A stretch of 64,000 nt of DNA, from contig CAIOZY010000013.1 of assembly GCA_903862935.1 (NCBI GenBank), positions 62,001 to 126,000 of the forward strand, given 5' to 3'. This DNA comes from an uncultured Opitutaceae bacterium (GTDB taxonomy: Bacteria > Verrucomicrobiota > Verrucomicrobiia > Opitutales > Opitutaceae). Positions 54,721-63,499 of this stretch are shown here, piece after piece (the first letter of the stretch is position 1; every line of letters starts with the position of its first letter). The position numbers were made by a program, and so were the translations under genes. Under the pieces are notes generated by a model. It saw only the letters and a program-made list of their open reading frames with translations. It was not told where the DNA came from and did not search any database.

Positions 54721-57309
54721 TCAGTCCGTCCCGAAGCGTCGGTAGAACCAAGTCTTAACGACATGCGTTAGCACGCTGTAGAGCAAGGCAAACAGCGCCA
54801 GCCACCCGAAGAACACTGCGGGAAGGGGCACCAGCCCGAGGAATGCGGCCATGGGCGAGAACGGCAGCCAGGCGCCAAGGGCCATGATCGTGATCGTCGT
54901 CAGCATCATCGTCCGGCTGGCGCGGCTCTGGAAGAAGGGGATCCGCTGGGTGCGGATAATGTGGACGATGAGGGTCTGAGTGATCAGCGACTCGACGAAC
55001 CAGCCGGTGTGGAAAAGCTGCTCCAGGTGGGCCTTGGCCGCCTCCGTCGTCCCCGCGGCGGAGAAGGCCACGCAGCGGAAACCGTAGAGCATGAGGAAAA
55101 AGGTCGCGTAGTCGAACAGCGAGCTGATCGGGCCGATGAAGAACATGAAGTTCTGGATGCTTCGAATGTTCCAGCGGCGCGGCCGCTCAAGGTATTCCTG
55201 GTCGACGTTGTCCAGCGGAATTCCGACCTGGGACATGTCGTAAAGCAGGTTGTTGACCAGAACCTGGATCGGCGCCATCGGCAGAAACGGCAATAGGAAG
55301 CTCGATCCCAGGTAGCTGAACATGTTCCCGAAGTTGGAGCTGGCCCCCATCTTGATGTACTTGATGATGTTGCCGAACACCTTGCGCCCCTCGAGGATTC
55401 CGTCCTCAAGGACGAGCAGGCTCTTCTCGAGCAGAATCAGGTCGGCTGACTCTTTGGCGACGTCGACGGCGGTGTCCACGGAGATCCCCACATCGGCGGC
55501 CTTCATCGCCAGAACGTCGTTGATGCCGTCCCCCATGAATCCGACCACGCGCCCGCCCGCCCTGAGGGTCTTGATGACCTTCTCCTTCTGGTCGGGCGTG
55601 AGCCGCGCGAAGACGTTTGCCTCCTCGACCTCGCGGGCGAAGGTGGCGTCGTCCATAGCCGCCAGCTGCGGCCCAATCAGGATTTTCGTGATCGGCATCG
55701 CCACGTCGTCGCAGACCTTCCGCGTGACCAGTTCGTTGTCCCCGGTGAGAATCTTGACCGCCACGCCCGACCGGCGGAGCGCGTCGATGGCGCGGGCCGA
55801 CGTCTCCTTTGGCGGGTCGAAAAACGCGATGTAGCCCAGCAGCACGAGCTCCGACTCGTCGGCCACGCTGAAGGTCAGCTTCGATCGGTCGAACTCCCGG
55901 TAGGCGATCGCCAGGACCCTGTAGCCCTGCGCGCTCAGGCTGCGGTATTCGTCCATCAGGTCATCGCGGATCAGCTGGATCAGCGGATTGATGTCCTCGT
56001 CGACCTGGTAGTTGTTGCAGGCCGAAGCCACTTCCTCGACCGCACCCTTGCAGATGAGAACGTGACGGTCCTCGTAGTCGATCACCACCGACATGCGCCG
56101 CCGCTTGAAGTCGAAGGGGATCTCGTCGACCTTCTTGCAGTTGCGCTCCACGTCGAGTTCGCTGTGCGCGAGGATGGCCCGGTCCAGCAGGTTGCGCAGT
56201 CCGGTCTGGTAGAAGCTGTTCATGTACGCGTACCGCAGCACGTCCTCGCTCGAGCGGCTCGTCACGTCGACATAGCGCTCGAGCACGACGTGGTCCTGCG
56301 TCAGCGTGCCCGTCTTGTCCGTGCACAGGACATCCATCGCTCCAAAGTTCTGGATCGCGTGAAGGTGCTTCACGATGACCTTCTTGCGGGACATGAGCAG
56401 CGCCCCCTTAGATAGGCACACCGTCATGATCATCGGCAGCATCTCCGGGGTGAGGCCGACGGCCACCGAAAGGGCAAAGAGCAGCGCCTCAAGCCAGTTG
56501 TGCTCCTTGAAGCCTACGATCAGGAATACCACCGACACCATCACGACCATGAAGCGGATCATCAGCCAGGTGAAGGCGCTGACGCCGCGGTCAAAGCTGG
56601 TCGGATCGCGCTTGGACAGGAGCTTAGCGGCCAGCGAGCCGAACTGGGTCTTCCCGCCGGTGGCCAAGACGACCGCCCGAGCGGAGCCGCTCAGCACGTT
56701 GCTTCCCATGAAGCAGGCGTTGCTGCACTCGAAGGGCACGCGGCTGGCCGGCTGGTTTGCGTCAGCGTTTTTCTCGACCGGCATCGATTCGCCGGTGAGG
56801 GCCGACTGCGTGACGAAGAAGTCCTTGGCGGACAGGATGCGCACGTCCGCCGGGATCAGGCTTCCGGCGGCGAGGACAACGACGTCTCCGGGGACGATGT
56901 CCTCGAGCGAAATCTCGGTCTCCCGCCCGTCGCGCAGGACAGTGACGGTGGTCTTGACGAGCTTCTGAAGTTTTTCGACCGCCCGGGAGGACCGGGTCTC
57001 CTGGAAGTAGGAGAGCACGACACTGAGAAACACCATTGCGGCGACGACGACGGTCGAGGCCGTGTCCCCGGTCACGTAGCACAGAACTGCGATGACGAGT
57101 AACTGGACGACCAGGGGGTTTCGGCACCGGTTGAGCAGATCCAGGACGGCCGAGTGGCGTTTGCCCCCGGCCACCGTATTGGGGCCGGCCTCGTCGAGCA
57201 GCTTCGCGGCGGCCTCGGAGCTGAGCCCGCCCACTGAGGTGCCGAGCCGGGCGAGTAGCTCGGCCTCGGGGAGGGCGTACAGCGTGGACGGGGGAGGCGA
57301 GGGGGGCAT
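54721..57309 (-). CDS. mgtA: Magnesium-importing P-type ATPase MgtA
   Basis: 862 residues from ATG 57309; the frame to 57555 adds a leader with no ATPase features. P-type ATPase with the phospho-Asp D331 (DKTGTLT), LTGES, GDGINDVLAMKAADVGISV and the P3B ion-channel motif VGLTPEMLPM (284-293). The C-terminal helices (FGNMFSYLGSSFLLPFLPMAPIQVLVNNLLYDMSQ and the EYLERPRRWNI) are typical of MgtA/MgtB. It imports Mg2+. First gene of the six-gene operon ending in plcP. Confidence 0.95.
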   Translation of the reverse strand: MPPSPPPSTLYALPEAELLARLGTSVGGLSSEAAAKLLDEAGPNTVAGGKRHSAVLDLLNRCRNPLVVQLLVIAVLCYVTGDTASTVVVAAMVFLSVVLSYFQETRSSRAVEKLQKLVKTTVTVLRDGRETEISLEDIVPGDVVVLAAGSLIPADVRILSAKDFFVTQSALTGESMPVEKNADANQPASRVPFECSNACFMGSNVLSGSARAVVLATGGKTQFGSLAAKLLSKRDPTSFDRGVSAFTWLMIRFMVVMVSVVFLIVGFKEHNWLEALLFALSVAVGLTPEMLPMIMTVCLSKGALLMSRKKVIVKHLHAIQNFGAMDVLCTDKTGTLTQDHVVLERYVDVTSRSSEDVLRYAYMNSFYQTGLRNLLDRAILAHSELDVERNCKKVDEIPFDFKRRRMSVVIDYEDRHVLICKGAVEEVASACNNYQVDEDINPLIQLIRDDLMDEYRSLSAQGYRVLAIAYREFDRSKLTFSVADESELVLLGYIAFFDPPKETSARAIDALRRSGVAVKILTGDNELVTRKVCDDVAMPITKILIGPQLAAMDDATFAREVEEANVFARLTPDQKEKVIKTLRAGGRVVGFMGDGINDVLAMKAADVGISVDTAVDVAKESADLILLEKSLLVLEDGILEGRKVFGNIIKYIKMGASSNFGNMFSYLGSSFLLPFLPMAPIQVLVNNLLYDMSQVGIPLDNVDQEYLERPRRWNIRSIQNFMFFIGPISSLFDYATFFLMLYGFRCVAFSAAGTTEAAKAHLEQLFHTGWFVESLITQTLIVHIIRTQRIPFFQSRASRTMMLTTITIMALGAWLPFSPMAAFLGLVPLPAVFFGWLALFALLYSVLTHVVKTWFYRRFGTD

Positions 57310-57427
57310 CGAGTCGGCGGGTTGCGGCTTCGCCCGCCAGATCCTCGGCCCAGCGGCGTCGCCACATCTATTTGCAATCCGACGCTGGGTCGGCCGCAAG
57401 CTGTAATCTCCGGTCGCCCGAAGTTTT

Positions 57428-57457
57428 ATTATGCCAGGCACTGGGCCGTTATGCGAA
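57428..57457 (-). promoter_or_regulatory. Putative mgtA operon promoter
   Basis: On the minus strand, TTCGCA (57452-57457) and CATAAT (57428-57433) are 18 bases apart. Transcription would start near 57421, giving a leader of about 110 bases before the mgtA ATG. The leader holds a CCGAC/GTCGG hairpin (57379-57393) and a competing CCCAGCG/CGCTGGG pairing (57349-57355 with 57383-57389). Confidence 0.45.
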
Positions 57458-57516
57458 GCGGAAAAATTTGGGTTGCGCAGCCGATAGCGTTCTCTAACTT
57501 TGAACTTTTTCAGCGG

Positions 57517-60141
57517 ATGCATTCGCACGGACCTAAGCGATTCTACACTCCACATTCGCTCGAATTTTGGTTCGAAAGGCTTTCCGATGAGTGGGCTGAC
57601 TCGTTTACTGCCAGCGAGTTAGAGGAGGGGCGCCGGATCTACCGCGCCGGCGAGGTTCGCGAATTGGAGCTCACTGCAAAGGATGCGATTGTGCACCGCC
57701 GAATCGACAAGAAGGACGAATATGCGGTGATCGAGTGGTCCCCAACCGGCCTTTCCGTGCGTTCCTCGTCCACGGACAGGGCGATTGCTCAAGCCCTCGC
57801 AGTGGCGGGCCTTCATGAAATCGAGGAACTCGTCGCCGACGAAATTCCTCCTATCCCGGGCGAGTTTCCTCAGGACGGGGAGGCGCCCGCCGACGGTGGT
57901 TCCGCTCCGGCCGGCCCGGACCGTCGGGAGCCGAGTCCGCCCTCCCGCCCGGCAGACCCTGAGAAGCACGCCGAGCGCGGCCCGGAGGCGCCGGTCCGGC
58001 AGGGCACCGGCCCATCCCGGGCTTTGCTCGTCGTCTTTAAGATCAAGCACGCGGGGCTCACCTTTCAGGCCTTTTGGTCGGAGAGCGGGGGCAAGACACG
58101 CCTGCCTGCGCTCGGTCCCGACACCCACGCCAACGGCAACGGGCACATCTCCAGCGGAGAGCGGGCTAAGCTGATCGGCCTGGCCGCCTATGCGCGGAAA
58201 GCCCACTTCCGCTACGACCAGGACACGGGGGTGTACCTGCTCGAGTCCCTGGTTGAGATACCCAATTTCCTGAAATCGACCCTGCCGGCATGGCGCAGGG
58301 TCTTTGCGATCGAATTGGACGAGAGGGCAGCGAACCTAACGCGCGGCACCCGCGCGGTGGAGATCGAGGCCGTCGCCGAGCGGGCGCCCGGCGGGCGCCC
58401 AGGGGCTGGCGGCGCCGAGGGTCTGAACCTGCGCTGGATCTTCCGTGCCGGCGAGCGGATGCTGACCGACCATGAGGTCAGCGCGCTGCTCAAGCGCGGC
58501 GGCCAGCCTGTCATTCTCCCCAACCTCGGCATTGTCTCGCTGGATGCTGCGCGCTGGGACTCCTACTGCGCCTGGAAAAAGGGCGCATCCGAGCATCCCG
58601 ATGGGGCGGCGCTGCCTCCGTACCTGATCTTCTCTCTGTTCAACGATTCGAGGCTCAAGGTCACCCTTTCTCCCGAGATCGAGGCCTGGCGCCAAAAGGT
58701 ACTGACCCATCCGGCGAACCCGCCCGAGGTGTCCGCGTGGGTGCGCCCCTACCAAAGGCGGGGAGTCGAGTGGCTTCATCACCTGTGCGAAGTGGGCTGC
58801 CACGGTCTGCTTGCCGACGAAATGGGTCTGGGAAAGACCCTCCAGGTGCTCTCGCTTCTTGTGGCGCGACCCATCACGGGCCGGCCCAGCCTGATCGTGT
58901 GCCCGGCGAGCGTGGTGCCCGTGTGGAGGGAGGAGATCGCTAAGTTCTTTCCCCATATTGTCTCGGACGTCCTGAAGGCGGGCCACGACTTCACGTCTCG
59001 CCAGGAGCCGGTTCTCTGGCTGGCCAGCTACACCCAGCTGCGAAAGCACCGGTCCCTGCTGGACGGGGTTGAGTTCGGGTACGCGATCCTCGACGAAGGG
59101 CAGTTCATCAAGAATCCCGACGCGAAGGTGACCCAGACCTGCTTCGCCGTGCGGGCCAGCCACCGGATCGTCCTAACCGGGACCCCGCTCGAGAACCGTC
59201 AGCTCGACCTGTGGAGCATCTTCCGCTTCTTGTTGCCAGGCCTGCTGGGCTCGCGGGCGGCGTTCGAGGCATCGCTTCAGGGGGACCGGGATGGAACGAT
59301 CACGCGCCTTCGGGCGCAGCTGGCCCCGTTCATCCTCCGCCGCACGAAGAGCGAGGTGGCCCAGGAGCTTCCCCCGAAAGTGGAGATGGACCTGATCTGC
59401 CCGCTGACCGATGTCCAGCGCTCCGAGTACGCGCGCATCTGCACCGAGGGGCTGGCTCGCCTGGGCGACGACGTGGGGGCAGCCATGCGGGAAAAATCGT
59501 TCGGCTTTCTCGCCCTTCTGACCCGGCTGCGGCAGACCTGCTGCGACCCGGACATGTTGCCCTGGCTCCACGCCCCCCTGTCCGACTCGGGCAAGATCAA
59601 TCTCTTGGTGGAGAAGCTGGCGGAGATCGTGGGCAGCGGCCACAAGGTCGTGATATTCTCCCAGTTCGTGCTCCTCCTGGGCAGGGTCCGCTCGGCTCTT
59701 GCCCAGCAATTCCCGGATCTTCCCCGTTATGAGCTGACCGGGATGACCCTGGATCGCCAGAAGCCGGTCCAGGAGTTCCAGGGCGCCCCCGGGGCGGCCG
59801 CCATGCTGGTGTCGCTGAAAGCCGCTGGGACCGGGATCACGCTCCATGCCGCCGACTATGTCTTTCTCCTGGATCCTTGGTGGAACCCTGCGGTCGAGGC
59901 CCAGGCTGTGGACCGCGTCCACCGGATCGGGCAGACCAACACGGTATTCGTGTATCGCATGGTCACCGCGGGCACGATCGAGGAACGGATCCAGGCCCTG
60001 AAGGCCTCGAAAAAGGACCTCTTTGACCGCCTGGTCGACGGGCTCGGCGGGGATTTCGATCTCAGCCGCCACTTCACCTCGCTCCGAAGTCTCGTTCAGC
60101 TCACCGCTCACGCCGAGCCCGAGGACAAGTCGGCGGGCTGA
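57517..60141 (+). CDS. SNF2-family DEAD/DEAH helicase
   Basis: 874 residues from ATG 57517 (an alternative ATG at 57451 would overlap the predicted mgtA -35). N-terminal about 150 residues contain a SWIM-like region that I cannot confirm as metal-binding. The SNF2 helicase has DEMGLGKT (434-441), DEGQ (526-529), LTGTPLENR, LLTRLRQTCCDP and, in the C-terminal lobe, SLKAAGTGITLHAADYVFLLDPWWNPAVEAQAVDRVHRIGQT. DNA-dependent translocase; role in repair, transcription or defence is unknown. Confidence 0.9.
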   Translation: MHSHGPKRFYTPHSLEFWFERLSDEWADSFTASELEEGRRIYRAGEVRELELTAKDAIVHRRIDKKDEYAVIEWSPTGLSVRSSSTDRAIAQALAVAGLHEIEELVADEIPPIPGEFPQDGEAPADGGSAPAGPDRREPSPPSRPADPEKHAERGPEAPVRQGTGPSRALLVVFKIKHAGLTFQAFWSESGGKTRLPALGPDTHANGNGHISSGERAKLIGLAAYARKAHFRYDQDTGVYLLESLVEIPNFLKSTLPAWRRVFAIELDERAANLTRGTRAVEIEAVAERAPGGRPGAGGAEGLNLRWIFRAGERMLTDHEVSALLKRGGQPVILPNLGIVSLDAARWDSYCAWKKGASEHPDGAALPPYLIFSLFNDSRLKVTLSPEIEAWRQKVLTHPANPPEVSAWVRPYQRRGVEWLHHLCEVGCHGLLADEMGLGKTLQVLSLLVARPITGRPSLIVCPASVVPVWREEIAKFFPHIVSDVLKAGHDFTSRQEPVLWLASYTQLRKHRSLLDGVEFGYAILDEGQFIKNPDAKVTQTCFAVRASHRIVLTGTPLENRQLDLWSIFRFLLPGLLGSRAAFEASLQGDRDGTITRLRAQLAPFILRRTKSEVAQELPPKVEMDLICPLTDVQRSEYARICTEGLARLGDDVGAAMREKSFGFLALLTRLRQTCCDPDMLPWLHAPLSDSGKINLLVEKLAEIVGSGHKVVIFSQFVLLLGRVRSALAQQFPDLPRYELTGMTLDRQKPVQEFQGAPGAAAMLVSLKAAGTGITLHAADYVFLLDPWWNPAVEAQAVDRVHRIGQTNTVFVYRMVTAGTIEERIQALKASKKDLFDRLVDGLGGDFDLSRHFTSLRSLVQLTAHAEPEDKSAG

Positions 60142-60150
60142 GGCCGCCGC

Positions 60151-61983
60151 TCAGCCCATGTCGGCTTCCTGGGGTCGGTCGTAGAAGATCCGCACCTGCG
60201 GGGCCTGCTCGGGGAGAAGCTGCTGTGCGCGCCGCAGGGCGTTGCGCGTGGAGACCGTCGGATTCTGCTCGGCCGGGAAGATGTTCTCCGAGCCGATCAG
60301 CCCGAGCAGCCCGCTGCGCCGCAGGACCGTCGTGACCTCCGGGTTGCTCCCGCTGATCAGCAGGTGCCGGCCGGTCGCCCGGAGGTAGTCGTAGAGATTC
60401 TCCATGGCCATTACTGTGGAGGCGTCCAGGTGCCGGGCGTTCTTCATCCGCAGGATGAAGACGCGTATGTTCTGGTCCTCGGCGAGCCGCCTCACCTCCT
60501 CCTGGAAGAGATCGGCCGCGCCGAAGAAGAGCTCGCCCTCGACATGGATGATCGAGATTTGGGGATGGGGCCGCTTGGAGGGGTCCTCCAATTCCGCCAA
60601 GTTGCCGCTCTCGTTGATGCTGTACTCGACGAGGGTGGGGGTGCTCGTCTTCTGCAGGAATAGGGCCAGGGCCACCCCGATGCCGACGTAGATCGCCGTG
60701 TCCAGCTTGAACAACAGGCAGGACGAAAAGGTGACCAGGAAGACGATTGCGTCGGAGCGGGTCGACCTGCAGGCCACCCGAATCTGGTGCCTGTTGATCA
60801 TCTTCACGCCGACCCGGATCAGATGGGCGGCGAGGGCGGCGACCGGGATAAAGTTGAACACCGGTGTGACGAAAAGGAGCACCACCAGGACGATGACGCT
60901 GCTCAGCATCGAGGACAGTTGGGAGGCCGCCCCACTTTGAAAATTGACGGCGGACCGGGCGAACGAGGAGGAACCAGGCACGGCGCCGAACAGGCCGCAG
61001 GCCACGTTTGCGGCGCCCATTCCCATGAGCTCCTGGTTCGGCTCGATCTTCTGGCCGCTCTTGGCGGCCAGCGACTTGGTGATCGAGGCAGCCTCGAGCA
61101 TCCCGAGGATCGCGATTGCGACCGCCGTCCCGGCCAGTTCCGGCAGCAAGTGCAACTTGCGGGAGCCGAAATGAAACCCGGCAAAGGCGGGTATGACCGC
61201 GGTCAGCGCCCCCTCATCCCGGACCATCCGGAAGTGAGCCTGAAGATCGAACGCCGTCAAAACCCGGGCTGCGACGGCAAGAACGGCCAAACCGATCAGG
61301 GCCTCGGGCCAGCTGGGCCGGAGGCGGCGGACGGCGATGAAGATACCGAGCGTGGCGGCGCCGATCCCGAGGGCCCACAGCTGGAACTGGCCGGCGGCGA
61401 GGTACTCGATCGCCTGCCAGATATTGGTGATGAAGCTCTGGCTCGGCTGCACGTCGTAGCCCAAGAGGTTGTGGAGCTGGGTCGCGATGAGCAGGACACC
61501 GATCCCGGTCGTGTAGCCGACCACCACCGATCGGGAGATGAACTTCGTGATCTCCCCGAAGTTGAGGAGGCCCGCGAGGAACTGGATCAGCCCGATCAAG
61601 AATGCCAGATAGACGGCCAACTGGAGCGGCTCTAGCCCCGTGGCGCTGGTGTAGCGGGCGATCGTCAGGGCGACGATTAGGCTGATCGAGCTCGTCGGCC
61701 CGAAGACGTGGTGGTGGGACGAGAAGAACAGCGCGCCGACAAAGCCGCCGATGATGACGGAGGCGATCACCGGCGCCGGCGGAAGGTTGAGGATGAGCGA
61801 GAAGCCGATCGCCTGCGGGATCGATACCAGGGTGAGGGTGGCCCCAGCGATGAGGTCGCTTCTGAGTTTGGCCCATGAGTACCGCCTCAGCTCGCCGACG
61901 AAGGGAAAGCGGACTTTGAACATCTGGGAGCCGATTGCAGCGACCTCCCCAGTCAGTTCGTTGAACTCGGAAATCGGGTTCAT
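60151..61983 (-). CDS. SulP-family anion transporter with STAS domain
   Basis: 610 residues from ATG 61983; GTG 62001 would add six residues. About ten to twelve transmembrane segments starting DLIAGATLTLVSIPQAIGFSLI, then AAGNVACGLF-type and NFQSGAASQLSSMLSS loops. The C-terminal STAS domain (about 480-590) has LDASTVMAMENL, carrying the usual phosphorylatable Ser. Members carry sulfate, bicarbonate or other anions; the substrate is unknown. It converges on the SNF2 gene and diverges from the porin gene across 198 bases. Confidence 0.92.
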   Translation of the reverse strand: MNPISEFNELTGEVAAIGSQMFKVRFPFVGELRRYSWAKLRSDLIAGATLTLVSIPQAIGFSLILNLPPAPVIASVIIGGFVGALFFSSHHHVFGPTSSISLIVALTIARYTSATGLEPLQLAVYLAFLIGLIQFLAGLLNFGEITKFISRSVVVGYTTGIGVLLIATQLHNLLGYDVQPSQSFITNIWQAIEYLAAGQFQLWALGIGAATLGIFIAVRRLRPSWPEALIGLAVLAVAARVLTAFDLQAHFRMVRDEGALTAVIPAFAGFHFGSRKLHLLPELAGTAVAIAILGMLEAASITKSLAAKSGQKIEPNQELMGMGAANVACGLFGAVPGSSSFARSAVNFQSGAASQLSSMLSSVIVLVVLLFVTPVFNFIPVAALAAHLIRVGVKMINRHQIRVACRSTRSDAIVFLVTFSSCLLFKLDTAIYVGIGVALALFLQKTSTPTLVEYSINESGNLAELEDPSKRPHPQISIIHVEGELFFGAADLFQEEVRRLAEDQNIRVFILRMKNARHLDASTVMAMENLYDYLRATGRHLLISGSNPEVTTVLRRSGLLGLIGSENIFPAEQNPTVSTRNALRRAQQLLPEQAPQVRIFYDRPQEADMG

Positions 61984-62095
61984 CGGGACCCCTAGACTCA
62001 CACCCGGCCAGCCCGCTTGGGCAAGTGATTTGTGGGGGTAGGCCGGGCTTTGCAGGGAGAGAGAGGGGGGGCGTTAAGGCTCTATTTGCCGTCTT

Positions 62096-62139
62096 GTGAC
62101 CTCACCGTCACGAAATCGTCACATTTGGGGTACATTGTG
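62096..62139 (+). promoter_or_regulatory. Putative Pho box upstream of phosphate porin
   Basis: Four units at exact 11-base spacing: GTGAC (62096), GTCAC (62107), GTCAC (62118) and a weaker GGTAC (62129). PhoB sites are 11-base direct repeats with a TGTCA core, so the fit is good. A TACATT (62131-62136) could serve as -10, as PhoB promoters often lack a -35. The porin ATG is at 62182 and pstS follows. Regulation by PhoB-type protein is inferred. Confidence 0.65.
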
Positions 62140-62181
62140 CGCCAACTTCTAACTCAGCCAACCAAACGTAACAAACGATCC

Positions 62182-63477
62182 ATGTCTCCAATCAAGTTCT
62201 TTAGGTTCTCGCTACTCAGCGGTGCAGCACTCGCCGTAGGCTCCGCGTTCGCGCAGACGACCGACTCGAGCCAGGCCATCCTTAACGCCCTTGTCCGGAA
62301 GGGTGTCCTGTCCGCCGATGAGGCGAAGCAGGTCGCCGCCGACGCAGCGAAGGCGGTTGCCGGGGATGACGTCGTCACCAACCCGGCCGACAAGTACATC
62401 AAGCGGCTCACCCTGACCGGTCGCTTCCAGGTGCAGTTCGCTGACCTCGGCACGGGCATCGCCAATGCCGCCGCGAATCCCGCGGCAACGCAGCACTTCC
62501 TGCTCCGCCGAATCTACCTGGGGACCCGGGTCGACTTCACGAACAGCCTCTCCGGCTATGTGAACTACGATTTCGCGAACGTCTCTTTTGACGCCGCCTT
62601 CATCGAGTGGAAACAAAGCGACGCTTTCGTGCTCGATGCGGGCCTGAAGAAGGTTCCGTTCAACTATGAAGAGGTCACCTCCAGCGGTTCGCTCAAGGCG
62701 ATTGAGCGCTCTACGGTGACCCGATTCTTCGACGAGCCGAACAACGGCCGGCGCCTGGGTGCTGCCAGCTACCGCACCGGACTGTATCTGAGCGGCACCG
62801 AGGGAGGCCTCTTTTACAGCGTGGCCGCGACCAACCCCGAACGCAACGAATACAGCGGCGATGGCACCAGCGGGCCGACGATCAACGGTAACGTTGGCGT
62901 AAACGGTGCGAGCACCAACACCAACAACAACATCGCCTACTTCGGCTGGGCCGGCTACGGCGACAAGTTCTCGGGCGGCACCTACAAGGTCGGAGTTGAA
63001 GGCGGCTTCCTGCCCGACCAGGGCGGTCCGGGCACCACGCTCGGGCAGGGCAACAACATCTCCGAGTACGGCGTCTTCGCGGACGTCGCGGCCGGGGATT
63101 TCAACATCCAGGCTGAATATCTGTCCGCCAAGGACGACCACGGCGTGTCCGCCACGCAGGATGCCAAGCCCACCGGTTATTGGGTCCAGCCCTCCTACTA
63201 CGTCATTCCGAAAGTCCTCGAGGCGGTTGTCCGCTACAGCTACATCGACTCCGATCATCGCGGCGTGGCGATCTCCGACGGAATCCGCTCGGCTCCGAGC
63301 GGCGGCACCATGGACAAGCTCTCCGAGTGGTATATCGGCGGCAACTGGTACATCCAAGGAAACGACGTGAAGCTGCAGGCCGGCTACATCCACGGAGAGT
63401 CCAAGGACACGGTTACGGGCGCCAGCGCCTCGGCCAAGACCGACGGCCTCCGCTCGCAGATGCAGATTAACTTCTGA
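62182..63477 (+). CDS. OprP/OprO-like phosphate-selective porin
   Basis: 431 residues from ATG 62182. Signal peptide (about 1-24, ends SAFAQ). A short helical coiled-coil stretch (LVRKGVLSADEAKQVAADAAK) precedes the beta-barrel. The pattern LRRIYLGTRVDFTNSLSGYVNYDF, DAFVLDAGLKKVPFNYEEVTSSGSLKAIERS and YFGWAGYGDKF is that of phosphate porins (PF07396-like). C-terminus ends in F (QMQINF) as outer-membrane proteins do. Directly upstream of pstS and behind a Pho-box-like site. Confidence 0.9.
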   Translation: MSPIKFFRFSLLSGAALAVGSAFAQTTDSSQAILNALVRKGVLSADEAKQVAADAAKAVAGDDVVTNPADKYIKRLTLTGRFQVQFADLGTGIANAAANPAATQHFLLRRIYLGTRVDFTNSLSGYVNYDFANVSFDAAFIEWKQSDAFVLDAGLKKVPFNYEEVTSSGSLKAIERSTVTRFFDEPNNGRRLGAASYRTGLYLSGTEGGLFYSVAATNPERNEYSGDGTSGPTINGNVGVNGASTNTNNNIAYFGWAGYGDKFSGGTYKVGVEGGFLPDQGGPGTTLGQGNNISEYGVFADVAAGDFNIQAEYLSAKDDHGVSATQDAKPTGYWVQPSYYVIPKVLEAVVRYSYIDSDHRGVAISDGIRSAPSGGTMDKLSEWYIGGNWYIQGNDVKLQAGYIHGESKDTVTGASASAKTDGLRSQMQINF

Positions 63478-63499
63478 GAACGTTTAACCCAAAAACATC

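Noticed and set aside
57310-57555. N-terminal extension of MgtA by 82 residues
   Set aside because: The extension crosses the likely promoter and has no MgtA similarity; ATG 57309 fits the usual N-terminus.
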